DNA from: Corynebacterium endometrii
GTDB taxonomy: Bacteria > Actinomycetota > Actinomycetes > Mycobacteriales > Mycobacteriaceae
Reading direction: 5' to 3'
NCBI RefSeq assembly: GCF_004795735.1
Contig: NZ_CP039247.1
Span: 1,798,001-1,862,000 of the forward strand
Length of the DNA: 64,000 bases
Shown: positions 25,942 to 34,595 of the stretch, one piece after another
How positions within the stretch are numbered: position 1 is the stretch's first letter
Layout of the letters: each line of letters opens with the position of its first letter
Program-made: the position numbers and the translations under genes
The notes under the pieces: generated by a model
What the model saw: the letters and a program-made list of their open reading frames with translations, nothing else
What the model was told of the DNA's origin: nothing
Databases searched by the model: none

Positions 25942-26953
25942 CCCCGACCAGATCGCCATCTACACCACCGAAGACGGGAAAGCGCACGTCCGCCTCCAGC
26001 TCAAAGAAGGGTCGGCATGGCTAAACCAAAAACAAATGGCCGAACTCGTTGATGTAGGAGTCTCAGCAATCAGCAAACACCTCAAAACCATCTATGCGGA
26101 TGGAGAACTAACCCGAGAAGCAACTATTTCCAAATTGGAAAATGTTGCCGTTGAACAGGGCTGAACAGTCCGACGTAGAACCGAACACTACAATCTCGAC
26201 ACTATCCTCGCCGTCGGGTACCGGGTTCGCGGCCCCCACGGTGCACAGTTCCGTAAATGGGCAACCGAAATTCTCCGTGCATACCTCGAAAAAGGCTTCA
26301 CAATCGACACCCAGCAACTCAAGAACGCTGGTGCTGATACCCATTTCGATGAACTCCTGGAAACAATCCGAGAGATTCGCGCTTCGGAGCGCCAATTCTT
26401 CCGAAAAATCTGCGACGTCGTCGCCACAACCAGCGCCGACTATGAAGAGACCAAGACCTTCGAAACCGTCAGAAACTAATTCGCAGACCTGCAGAATCTC
26501 ATCTATTACGCGGTCCACCGCAGCACCGCCGCAGAACTTATCTTCACCAGAGCAGACCGAACGAAACCTCATGCCGGTTTAACTGGGTGGAAAGGTGAGC
26601 GACCGCCCCTAGCAGACTGGTACACGGCGAAGAATTACCTCAACGACGACGAGTTACGCATTATGAACCGACTCGTTTCCATGTATCTGGACTACGCAGA
26701 AGACCAGGCCGAGATGGGTAAAACCATGTTGCTCAAAGATTGGCAAGACAAGACACGGTCATGGCTCGAATTCAACGAACGCGAAGTACTGCAGGGACTT
26801 GGGAAACGAAACATGTCCCAGGCCAAGGTGAAAGCAAAAACAGAATGGGATGCGTATCAACGCGCGTTAGACAATGAGGTCAACACCGTCGACATGAAAG
26901 CGCTAGAAGCCGAAGTTAAAGCTCTGAAACGAGGTGAAGACCCGATTGATTGA
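25922..26953 (+). pseudogene. rhuM: RhuM-family protein gene with two nonsense codons
   Basis: One frame of 343 codons carries the whole RhuM sequence: QIAIYTTEDGKAHVRLQL, WLNQKQMAELVDVGVSAISK, KLENVAVEQG, TGA, EHYNLDTILAVGYRVRGP, FRKWATEILRAYLEKGFTID, ETKTFETVRN, TAA, FADLQNLIYYAV, GWKGERPPLADWYTAKNYL, MYLDYAEDQAEMGK. Apart from the TGA and the TAA there is no shift or gap, so decay is recent. RhuM proteins are common on genomic islands; their role is unclear, though the N-terminal helix-turn-helix-like part hints at regulation or Fic-like partners. The last nine codons are the LKRGEDPID ending found also before this gene. Confidence 0.85.
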
Positions 26954-27276
26954 TGCACTTATCGACGTGGCCGAAGCACGCGGATACCGCGTCCGCTGGC
27001 CCGGGGAGGGTCGAAAACCGCGCAGATTCCCGAGCGTCACACGATTAGCATCCGCCTCGGCATGGTGACGCCCTCACCATATGCTCCTTGGCGCATGAGC
27101 TTGGGCATGCGCACTATAACGATCCGCCGGGTCATGTTGGCGCTCATGAGTTGCGGGCGGACCGGTTCGCGGCCCGGTTATTGATTAGCCCGGTCGAGTA
27201 CGAGTTTGCAGAGCGCGTCTATGGCCCAGATCCCGCCGGTTGGCAGCGGAGCTTGAGGGATGGTTCGCTTGGTTGA
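26946..27276 (+). pseudogene. ImmA/IrrE-type metallopeptidase remnant
   Basis: Pieces of one protein in shifted frames: LIDALIDVAEARGYRVRWPG, then IPERHTISIRLGM, then ICSLAHELGHAHYND with the zinc motif H-E-L-G-H, AHELRADRFAARLLISPVEY with the third ligand region, ending WQRSLRDGSLG. At least two frameshifts separate the pieces. ImmA/IrrE proteases cut XRE-type repressors of mobile elements. The first codons overlap the end of rhuM. Confidence 0.7.
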
Positions 27277-27315
27277 GGTGTGGCAGAAGATGGAGGAAAA
27301 TCTGTGCTTAGCCAC

Positions 27316-27345
27316 TTAACACGTAGCGGTCTAGCGCGCTATAAT
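27316..27345 (+). promoter_or_regulatory. Strong sigma-A-type promoter
   Basis: TTAACA (27316-27321) and a consensus TATAAT (27340-27345) with an 18-bp spacer. It points at the small membrane peptide and HTH genes downstream. Confidence 0.6.
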
Positions 27346-27544
27346 GGTGGTTGCGCGAGTGAGAGAAACACTAACCAAGAAAATTCAACAGTGAAGGGAG
27401 ATAAGATGGCCCCAGGACTCGTCTTGGGAAATCATCGCGGTAACCCTCCAGGCCATCCAGGTTTGGCAGGGACGCAAGCCCCACTACAAGGGTAAGCGCC
27501 GAAAGGGGTAGCCCCCTCCACACTACTCCGAAAGGGACAACCAC
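27346..27544 (+). other. Leader with a probably broken small ORF
   Basis: Between the promoter and the small membrane gene, a frame without start codon reads WPQDSSWEIIAVTLQAIQVW, then QGRKPHYKGKRRKG and a TAG. It looks like the body of a small basic protein whose ATG (27406, in AGATGGCC) is one base out of register. The frame actually opened by that ATG gives a Gly/Pro-rich peptide unlikely to be real. Confidence 0.35.
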
Positions 27545-27706
27545 ATGACACAACGAACTTGGCGAATCATCAGCCCCCTTGCTGCTTACGCAACCGCAAT
27601 ACTAACCACCCTCATCAATCCTGCCCTCTGGCCACTAGCTATAGCAATCGCCACCCTCGCGACTATCAACCTCCGCAACGCAACCAGAAAGGACACACTC
27701 GAATGA
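27545..27706 (+). CDS. Small membrane protein
   Basis: 53 residues: MTQRTWRIISPLAAYATAIL, then LINPALWPLAIAIATLATIN and a charged tail. Two membrane helices. Start supported by GAAAGGGACA upstream. Its TGA overlaps the ATG of the next gene (ATGA), so the two are coupled. Similar small proteins occur on actinobacterial integrative elements; the function is unknown. Confidence 0.6.
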   Translation: MTQRTWRIISPLAAYATAILTTLINPALWPLAIAIATLATINLRNATRKDTLE

Positions 27707-27930
27707 CCCCCATCATCGTCGACAAGGACACTGGGCGCGAACTCTGGCGCGTGAAGGACTGCGCCGACCACTGCCATATTAGGCCCTCGACCTGGACCAC
27801 CTACACAGCCCAAGGACGCACCCCAGAGCCCGTTACCCAGCTCGATGCCCGCACCCCTCTCTGGGACGCCGAAGAAGTCCGAACCTGGCACGCCGGGCGC
27901 CCAGGCTCCCCCGTCCCCAACCGCCCCTAA
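27703..27930 (+). CDS. AlpA/excisionase-like HTH protein
   Basis: 75 residues from the ATG overlapping the previous stop. ELWRVKDCADHCHIRPSTWT followed by GRTPEPVTQL, WDAEEVRTWHAGRPG fits the short MerR-like winged-helix of excisionases and AlpA regulators, where a helix-turn-helix is followed by a wing and a W-D-x-x-x-V-x-x-W helix. It probably controlled excision of the element integrated beside the tRNA genes; no integrase is visible. Confidence 0.6.
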   Translation: MTPIIVDKDTGRELWRVKDCADHCHIRPSTWTTYTAQGRTPEPVTQLDARTPLWDAEEVRTWHAGRPGSPVPNRP

Positions 27931-28362
27931 ACATGCACCGCCCCGGCACTCTCCACGACCAAATTTCGAGCACCAGGGCGGCCTGTCAGTGACATCGTTA
28001 ATGTTGCTTACTTAGACAAGCTGCTGTGAATCAGGTTTGTCGATCGTAAGGCTGACGAGTTCGGTGACCCGAGTCTGACCCACATGGAAAGCGTGTTGCT
28101 ATTTAACCCTGAATTTACGCAAGGCGGTTTAGGGGCAAGCAACGCAAAGCGCACAAACCCCGGCAGCGTTTAACTTCCTTGACGCTAGGTTAAGACACAT
28201 CAATGGATCTAGCTCCCGCTCCCCAGCCCGGGCAGTGAGCCGCCGTTAAACAGCGCCTAGGTAGCCGAATGTCCCACGAAGTTGCGGACGCCTAGCGGCA
28301 TACGGGAAGGCAACAAGGTAGGATTTTGGAGTTATCACAATGAGATTGAGAAAGGCCTACCG
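27931..28362. other. Intergenic region without recognisable gene
   Basis: About 430 bp between the HTH gene and the YtxH-like gene. No open frame with protein-like sequence, no tRNA and no clear inverted repeat; it may contain the right end of the decayed element. Confidence 0.4.
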
Positions 28363-28614
28363 ATGATTCAATTCGTGATTGGAGCTGCGGCCGGCTACGT
28401 GCTAGGTACCAAGGCAGGACGCGAGCGCTTCCATCAAATTAAGGGAGCTTACGAGAAAACGGTGAACTCCCCCATCACCCACAAGGCGCTTAAAGCCACG
28501 CGCAAGGCGGTAGCCAACAAGCTCGATCCGGATCCACGCATGCGTGAGATCAAGGACCTTAATAAAAAGAATAATGATTCCCCGGACTCAATCTACGAGC
28601 CCGATAACAGGTAA
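28363..28614 (+). CDS. YtxH-like small membrane-associated protein
   Basis: 83 residues from ATG 28363, preceded by GAAAGG. Starts with a hydrophobic glycine-rich segment (MIQFVIGAAAGYVLGTKAGR) then ERFHQIKGAYEKTVNSP and a charged helix, as in YtxH-type or UPF-type stress proteins of actinobacteria. The C-terminus is very polar (KDLNKKNNDSPDSIYEP). Function unknown. A terminator follows, shared with dnaG. Confidence 0.7.
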   Translation: MIQFVIGAAAGYVLGTKAGRERFHQIKGAYEKTVNSPITHKALKATRKAVANKLDPDPRMREIKDLNKKNNDSPDSIYEPDNR

Positions 28615-28618
28615 CAAC

Positions 28619-28662
28619 GGTGCGGCTAGCTGAATCGACTCACGCTAACCGCACCTTCTTTT
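28619..28662. terminator. Terminator between the YtxH-like gene and dnaG
   Basis: GGTGCGG...CCGCACC stem with additional TAGC/GCTA pairing, followed by TTCTTTTTAA on the plus strand. Confidence 0.75.
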
Positions 28663-28710
28663 TAACCTGAACTATTCCTCTAACCCGTACTACCGGAGCA
28701 CGCGGCTTTG

Positions 28711-30612
28711 TCAGTGCCTAAAGGCACGTTCGTTAAGTTCGCGACGCGCCTGCTCCAGGGCAATGAGGTCTGCAAAGAGAGAGTTGTAACTCTCCTCGGA
28801 GGGGCGCATACGGCCTAGCTGAGCCTTGAGTTGGGCAATCTGATCACCGACTTGCGAGGCCTGAAGGCGGGACAGGACGGAGTCTGCGTACGCCTCACGC
28901 GTAGTGGTACCGGTGGGCAGGATTGGTTCCACGGCCAGCTCGGAGACGAAATTCCTGCCGGTAAGATCAAGCATCTCCGCGGCTACCTGGGCGATCCACT
29001 CGGTTGGTGGCAGAGTCTTGCCCATCTCAGTTCCTCCCACCGTCGCAATCGCTTTACGGACAGTGCGGTAGGCGTCATTCGTGTACGCCTCCTCGGAGAT
29101 ACCGTCAAAGTAGGAGCCGGCGACGTCGGGGGCTTGGAGCGCGAGCTTGAGCGCCTCGCGTTGTGGCCACAGGTGTGTCTCACGCGGCGAAGGCGGATGA
29201 ATCATTGGCGCATCCTGTTGGGCCGGCTGCGTTGAATCATCGAAGCGCCTGGCGCGCTTGGGTTCCTGCTTCTTAGGTTTACGGGCCTCCTGCTTCACCA
29301 TGTGGAGGACCTCCTCCGGATTTGGCCAGCCTACCCAGCCAGCCAGGCGGCGAGCGTAATCCGCCTGCAGCGGCTGGTCACGAATTCCAGCAACGATTGG
29401 GACCGTGCGGCGTAGTGCCTGCAGGCGCCCCTCGGCGGTATCCAAGCGGTGTTTTTCCAGGGTTGCCTGTATGACAAACTCAAACATCGGAATGCGGTCC
29501 GCTACCAAATCCCGCACGGCAGCGTCGCCGCGCTGCAGGCGCAAATCGCAAGGATCCAGGCCCTCGGGGGCCACGGACACGAAGGACTGGCCCGTGAACT
29601 TCTGCTCGCCCTCAAAGGCGCGCATCGCGGCCTTCTGGCCAGCTTCATCGCCATCGAAGGTGTAGATGAGCTCACCATTGAAATAGGAGTCATCAAGCAT
29701 CAACCGGCGAATGAGCTGCAGGTGCTCGCCACCGAACGCGGTGCCACAGGAAGCCACGGCGGTTTTCACCCCGGCGGCGTACATGGCCATCACGTCCGTG
29801 TATCCCTCCACCACCACGGTCTGGCGGTTCTGCGCGATATGCTTTTTAGCCAGATCGAGGCCAAAGAGCACCTTCGACTTGTGATAGAGCATGGTCTCTG
29901 GCGTATTCATGTACTTGCCCAGCTTGTCATCATCAAACAGCTTGCGGGCGCCAAAGCCAATCACGTTGCCGGAAAGATCCTTGATAGGCCACAGCAACCG
30001 GCGATGGAAACGGTCGATGGGGCCGCGCTTACCCATCTTCGAGATGCCGGCCTTTTCCAGCTCTTCAAAACTAAAGCCCAAGCGCAGCAGGTGTTTGGTA
30101 GCGGTATCCCAGCCCTCGGGGGCGTAGCCACACTCAAATTCGTAAATGATGTCCTGACCGAAACCACGATCGAGAAGGAAGTTGCGGGCCGTCTCGGCCT
30201 GCGGGGTTTCCAACTGCTGGCGATAAAATTCATGAACCGCCTTATTGGCCTGGATCAAACGCTGCCGTGTACCGGGTTTTTCATCGCGGGCACCGGTACT
30301 GCCGCCCTGGTAGTTAATGTGGTAGCCAATCTTCTGCGCCACCGCTTCCACGGCCTCAGGGAAGGAGACCTGCTCCATTTCCATCAGGAAACTGAAGACG
30401 TCCCCACCCTTGCCGGTCGAGAAACAGTGGTAGTAGCCACGCTGCGGGCGTACGTGGAACGAGGGCGTTTTCTCCTCTTTAAATGGGGAAAGGCCCTTTA
30501 AAGAGTCATATCCAGCAGGCTTAAGCTGAACGTACTCCCCCACAATTTCATCAATAGGGGCACGTTCGCGGATTGCCTGGATGTCACTATCCGGAATTCT
30601 GCCTCTAGCCAT
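28711..30612 (-). CDS. dnaG: DNA primase
   Basis: 633 residues, essential enzyme that lays down RNA primers at the replication fork. N-terminal zinc-ribbon region (about residues 40-67) reads GLSPFKEEKTPSF then YYHCFSTGKGGDVF: of the four canonical ligands (C, H, C, C) only one Cys remains, the others being Ser, Lys and Thr. The catalytic core follows (FERGYAP-type region, FHRRLLWPIKDLSG), TOPRIM motifs VVVEGYTDVMAMY near 265 and TFDGDEAGQKAA near 318, and a C-terminal helicase-binding domain. The rest is well conserved, so the ligand loss is probably a lineage trait rather than an error. Confidence 0.97.
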   Translation of the reverse strand: MARGRIPDSDIQAIRERAPIDEIVGEYVQLKPAGYDSLKGLSPFKEEKTPSFHVRPQRGYYHCFSTGKGGDVFSFLMEMEQVSFPEAVEAVAQKIGYHINYQGGSTGARDEKPGTRQRLIQANKAVHEFYRQQLETPQAETARNFLLDRGFGQDIIYEFECGYAPEGWDTATKHLLRLGFSFEELEKAGISKMGKRGPIDRFHRRLLWPIKDLSGNVIGFGARKLFDDDKLGKYMNTPETMLYHKSKVLFGLDLAKKHIAQNRQTVVVEGYTDVMAMYAAGVKTAVASCGTAFGGEHLQLIRRLMLDDSYFNGELIYTFDGDEAGQKAAMRAFEGEQKFTGQSFVSVAPEGLDPCDLRLQRGDAAVRDLVADRIPMFEFVIQATLEKHRLDTAEGRLQALRRTVPIVAGIRDQPLQADYARRLAGWVGWPNPEEVLHMVKQEARKPKKQEPKRARRFDDSTQPAQQDAPMIHPPSPRETHLWPQREALKLALQAPDVAGSYFDGISEEAYTNDAYRTVRKAIATVGGTEMGKTLPPTEWIAQVAAEMLDLTGRNFVSELAVEPILPTGTTTREAYADSVLSRLQASQVGDQIAQLKAQLGRMRPSEESYNSLFADLIALEQARRELNERAFRH

Positions 30613-30705
30613 GTCCTACAGATTACCGCGCCCGATTACCGGGAGCACCTCTGGGCGGGGATGAATACGGCTCTTGATTTTTGATTTGGGCACTGAGCTG
30701 CAAAG

Positions 30706-31227
30706 ATGGGTTCCATGTCAAAAGCGAGTCCATCTAAAAAGTCGTTACCGGCAGCAATAGGCGGCGTACTGTTAGTGCTGGTAGCTGGATATTTTGGCCT
30801 CGATCTAAGCGATTCCGGATCCGATCAGCCCGCTGGCGATGCCGCAAAGCCCAGCGCGCAGCAGCAGCCGGCCGATTCCAACGATGGTTCCCGGTCCAAT
30901 GATTTCCAAGAGGGCGGCTCCGGGTTAGAGACTTGCTCGCTAAACTCTCTGCCGGACCAGGCTGAGGTAGTAGCGGATACCATCCTCGCCGGTGGCCCCT
31001 ACGATTACCCGGACAATGATAATAAGCGTTTCGGCAACTATGAGGGTGTCCTGCCTGAGGAACAGCTGGGCTACTACCGCGAATACACCGTGGAAACCCC
31101 GGGGCTCAACCACCGAGGCGAGCGCCGCATTGTCACCGGCGGCGGATCGGAGACGGACCCCGATACGTGGTACTACACCGATGACCACTACGAGAGTTTC
31201 TGCGAGATCCCCGACGCGGAAGACTAG
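30706..31227 (+). CDS. Secreted RNase Sa/T1-like ribonuclease
   Basis: 173 residues (start could be 30715). A hydrophobic N-terminal segment (AAIGGVLLVLVAGYF) is followed by a polar linker, then the guanyl-specific microbial RNase fold: LPDQAEVVADTILAGGPYDY, GVLPEEQLGYYREYTV, RGERRIVTGGG, YYTDDHYESF. Catalytic Glu (GYYREYTV, about 126), Arg (RGERR) and His (DDHYESF, about 161) are present as in RNase Sa. It cleaves RNA outside the producing cell. The barstar-like gene starts 28 bp later. Confidence 0.9.
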   Translation: MGSMSKASPSKKSLPAAIGGVLLVLVAGYFGLDLSDSGSDQPAGDAAKPSAQQQPADSNDGSRSNDFQEGGSGLETCSLNSLPDQAEVVADTILAGGPYDYPDNDNKRFGNYEGVLPEEQLGYYREYTVETPGLNHRGERRIVTGGGSETDPDTWYYTDDHYESFCEIPDAED

Positions 31228-31254
31228 AGCAAGACAGTAAGGAATATATCTTTT

Positions 31255-31497
31255 ATGCCGATGACTCGAGTGCTCATCACGGAGCCAGTATCCACCAAGC
31301 AGGAGTTCTTCGAGGCCCTTGGAGCCATTCGCCAAGCCGCGGGCGCTCCCGCCCCACGCAACCTCGACGCGATGGTGGATTTCCTGCGTGAACACGATGT
31401 GCACTACATCTTCTGCGCCGACTGGCAGCTAGGCGAGGAAGACACCCAAGCCATCGCGCAAATCCTCAGCAACGAGGAAATACTCTTCAGGCTCTAG
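31255..31497 (+). CDS. Barstar-family ribonuclease inhibitor
   Basis: 80 residues, slightly acidic, cytoplasmic (start at 31255 or at MTRVLIT, 31261). ITEPVSTKQEFFEALGAIRQ and PRNLDAMVDFLREHDVH match the barstar fold, with the R-N-L-D-A-x-x-D-x-L motif. Barstar binds and blocks barnase and RNase Sa, protecting the cell from enzyme that is not exported. It sits directly after the RNase gene, as inhibitor genes do in such pairs. Confidence 0.85.
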   Translation: MPMTRVLITEPVSTKQEFFEALGAIRQAAGAPAPRNLDAMVDFLREHDVHYIFCADWQLGEEDTQAIAQILSNEEILFRL

Positions 31498-31790
31498 GCA
31501 CCTTCCTTAAACCCACGGGCCGCTTCGCTGACGGCAACCAAAGACTCCGCGGTCCCCTCCCCCGGACGAGTCACGCTGCGGTTGCGCCTACCAGCAGTAG
31601 GCGCAGGCATCTTCCCTAAAGCCGCGACCAACCTGTAGCTTTCTCCCGTGCAGTATCGCACCTTGCGGGTCCGCATGTTTAATCTCAAACCGGGATTTCA
31701 CCGCTGCGCAGTGGCGCCCGGTGGCCCGGCGGGACTATGCCTTCTGCTGCGCTTTTCCATCCCCCGCGCTGGAAAAGACCTCCTGGTCCC

Positions 31791-33071
31791 CTATCCCATA
31801 AAGCCGGAGAGCTCCGCGGTGCGGCGGGCCAGGCGTTCCAGGCGTGACTCGGTCATGGACGCCATCTGATCGATGATCACGCGCTGGCGCTGCGCGGCGG
31901 TTTCGGCCTGCTCCCACCATGCGCGGTACATCGCGTCCAGGGAACCGGGTGCGCCGGCGGAGAGGTAATCGAACACTCGGTAGATGCGCTCACGCTGACG
32001 TTTCTGCCGCGCCAATTGGGACGGCTCATCCATGACGTAGAGTACGGCGATGGTCTTGAGCAGGGTTACCTCGGCCAAAGCTTGCGGCGGAATTATCAGG
32101 TTGCCGTTAGTGCGGCCTAATTGGCGGATTCCCTGTTCCGCATTTCCAGTAAGCGTTGCCTCAATCGTGGCTCCCACGTAGCGGCCCACCAACTCAGAGG
32201 TCAGCGTGCGCAGGTGTGAATTCGCCCGCAGCGAATAGTCAAAATCCGCGGCCCGCGCCACGGTTGGCAACGCGCGCAGATTATCCGCCGCCTCCAGGAG
32301 GGCGTCCGCCGAACCGCCAAAGGCACGCGCGCCCCGCTGCGCCAACTCCGCTAGCTCCACGAGGTCCCACAGGACTTTGAGCGAGATGCGGCCGGATATG
32401 ATGCCGTCTTCCACGTCATGGACTGAATACGCAATATCGTCAGAAAAGTCCATGGTCTGCGCCTCCATGGACGGCCGCGCGTCCGTATGACCCTGGCGAA
32501 TCCAATCCAGAATGTGCCCCTCACCGTCATAGCAGCCATACTTGCGATTGATGCTGCCATCCGGGTTGGTTTTTACCCTGGGATACTTGCACGCCGCATC
32601 AAGCGCGGCACGGGTCAGGTTCAACCCATAAGACCGGTCATCATGGTCCAGCACCTTTGGCTCCAGGCGCGTCAGGATCCGCAGGGTCTGGGCGTTTCCC
32701 TCAAAGCCACCACAATCCTGGGCAACCTCATTGAGCGCATTCTCACCGTTGTGGCCATAGGGCGGATGCCCAATGTCGTGGGTCAACCCGGCCATCTCGC
32801 ACAGATCCGGGTCCAATCCAAGGCCAGAACCAATGCCGCGTGCAATCTGGGCCACCTCTAGGGAGTGCGTAAGGCGGGTGCGCGGGGTATCTCCATCACG
32901 CGGGCCAACCACCTGGGTTTTATCAGCCAAGCGGCGCAGGGCCGCGGAGTGGAGCACGCGCGCGCGGTCACGGGAGAAGGCGCTGCGATGCTCCTCTTGG
33001 GCGGACATCGCAGAACCTTTAGGGGACTCATCAAACAGGCGGGCGGAATCATCGGCGCTGTAGGTATACAT
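31791..33071 (-). CDS. dgt: Deoxyguanosinetriphosphate triphosphohydrolase
   Basis: 426 residues from the ATG at 33071 (MYTYSADDSARLF); longer frames upstream read as unlikely protein. HD-domain phosphohydrolase: RTRLTHSLEVAQIARGIG supplies the first His, GLTHDIGHPPYGHNGE the HD pair, and DDIAYSVHDVEDGI the last Asp. It removes triphosphate from dGTP and other dNTPs. In actinobacteria dgt typically lies next to dnaG, as here. Confidence 0.95.
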   Translation of the reverse strand: MYTYSADDSARLFDESPKGSAMSAQEEHRSAFSRDRARVLHSAALRRLADKTQVVGPRDGDTPRTRLTHSLEVAQIARGIGSGLGLDPDLCEMAGLTHDIGHPPYGHNGENALNEVAQDCGGFEGNAQTLRILTRLEPKVLDHDDRSYGLNLTRAALDAACKYPRVKTNPDGSINRKYGCYDGEGHILDWIRQGHTDARPSMEAQTMDFSDDIAYSVHDVEDGIISGRISLKVLWDLVELAELAQRGARAFGGSADALLEAADNLRALPTVARAADFDYSLRANSHLRTLTSELVGRYVGATIEATLTGNAEQGIRQLGRTNGNLIIPPQALAEVTLLKTIAVLYVMDEPSQLARQKRQRERIYRVFDYLSAGAPGSLDAMYRAWWEQAETAAQRQRVIIDQMASMTESRLERLARRTAELSGFMG

Positions 33072-33290
33072 CAACGTTGATTGTAGGGCTGAACTGCACC
33101 TCGTGGGCGTAGGCACCGCGAGTAGGCAGCGACAAAAGCGGCGAAAACGCGCGACGAGCCCCGGCTGAGAATTTGTCCTCAACCAGAGCTCATTGCGCCG
33201 TGGCCAGCAAGGTAGACGCCAACCGATGCGGTGGATTTACTGAAGCGTCCTGGGTTTAGTTCCTACCTTAGCTAAGGAAGGATTGAACTA

Positions 33291-33611
33291 TGCCTAGAAA
33301 GTATTCCGTCGAGTTCAAGGAGAAGGCGGTCCATCAGATCATCGAAATGGTCCGCCTGGAGTCGTGCTCACTGCAACGCGCCTACACGTCAGGTCGGTGA
33401 GCTGCTTGGAGTATCCCACCACACGTTACGAGCCTGGTACCGTGACAGCGCTTGCGTACGGGATAATTCTGACGCTTCAGGCGGCGAAACAATGGAAGAA
33501 GAACTCAAGCGTCTGCGCCGCGAAAACCGTGAGCTGAAACGAGCAAACGGGATTTTAAAGACAGCTTCGGCTTTTTTCGCAGCGGAACTCGACCGACCCA
33601 CGACCAAATGA
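33291..33611 (+). pseudogene. IS3-family OrfA, copy B, frameshifted
   Basis: MPRKYSVEFKEKAVHQIIEM to CSLQRAYTSGR and stop, then QVGELLGVSHHTLRAWYRD in the next register and the coil EEELKRLRRENRELKRANG. It has the same extra T as copy A at 15.8 kb, so the shift predates the duplication of the element. Confidence 0.75.
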
Positions 33612-33641
33612 TCTCCTACATCGACGCGCACAAGGATCAAT

Positions 33642-34478
33642 TTGGGGCCCGTGGCCATCTGCAGAGTTCTAAAACAGGCAGATCGTGGATTCATTACTTC
33701 AGGCGGCTACCGCAAAGCCACCACACGTGTTCCCAGCGCAAGGGCCTTAAGCGATAGCCTGCTCATCCCAGAGATACAGCGTGTGTGTGCGGAGAATTTC
33801 TCGGTCTACGGCATCCGCACAATGTGGCACGCGATGAACCGTGAAGGCTTTCATATCGGCCGCGACAAGACCGCACGTCTGATGAAACTCGCTGGCGTTT
33901 CTTGGCTGCAGACGTGGGCGAACACCACTAACAACGATCAGCCCGAAGGCACCGGATCATCGCCGGGGACCTTGTGCGCCGAAACTTCCGTGCGCAGGCA
34001 CCAGGCAGGATTCGCCTATACCGCGTTTGTCGTGGATGTATTTAGCCGAAAAATTGTTGGTGTCGCTACACGCTCGACGATGCGCACCGACGCGCTGCCG
34101 ATGGAGGCTTTGGAGCATGCGTTAACGACTGCAGGGCGAATCCATGGAAACCAGCTAATTCACCACAGCGATCGGGGCAGCCAGTATGTGTCACTGAAAT
34201 ATTCCACTGCGCTAGCTGAGTCAGGAATCCGCCCGAGTGTCGGAACAGTCGGCGATTCTTACGACAATGCACTAGCCGAAACAGTCAACGGTCTCTACAA
34301 GGCTGAACTGATTCATGCCCAGGGCCCGTGGACGTCGGTCGGAGAAGTCGAACTGGCCACCTTGCGGTGGGTGCATTGGTGGAACACTAAGCGACTTCAC
34401 GAAGCATTGGACTACGCCACCCCACAGGAAATAGAAACCGAGTACTATCTCACCGAGCCCATCAACACAGGGCCGTAA
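33642..34478 (+). pseudogene. IS3-family OrfB, copy B, catalytic core deleted
   Basis: 278 codons remain open. Between KLAGVS and GFAYTAFVVDV the frame is wrong: two single-base insertions and a 41-bp deletion (net minus 39) keep the ends in register but replace about 45 residues by noise (WLQTWANTTNN) and remove the segment with the first catalytic Asp ([10 protein letters not shown]). The second Asp (SDRGSQYVS) and the Glu (ALAETVNGLYK) remain. The deletion junction shares CAGG at both edges. Confidence 0.85.
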
Positions 34479-34595
34479 AAGAAGCGGAACGAAACCCAGG
34501 ACGCTTCATTGTCTATTAGGTCAGCTTATAGCCTGGTAGCAGGCTACGCTGGTTAAGTGAAAAAATTCTCCCTAGCTAATCTCGTGGGGTACCGA

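Larger units (their letters stand above)
33241..34508 (+). mobile_element. IS3-family element, type 2, copy B (inactive)
   Basis: 1268 bp, same ends as copy A (TGAAGCGTCCTGGGTTTAGT; right end with one substitution). It is 39 bp shorter than copy A: two single-base insertions and one 41-bp deletion inside orfB. No target duplication visible. Confidence 0.9.

Noticed and set aside
29449..30501. 350-codon open frame opposite dnaG
   Set aside because: Antisense shadow: His/Gly-rich, no recognisable features, coincides with conserved primase codons.
31494..31688. 64-codon minus-strand ORF after the barstar gene
   Set aside because: Arg/Gly-rich shadow-like sequence with no start signal; I see no gene in 31498-31790.
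33072..33182. Extended start of dgt giving 463 residues
   Set aside because: The extra N-terminus is Arg/Cys-rich and unlike the family; MYTYSADDSARLF at 33071 is the expected start.
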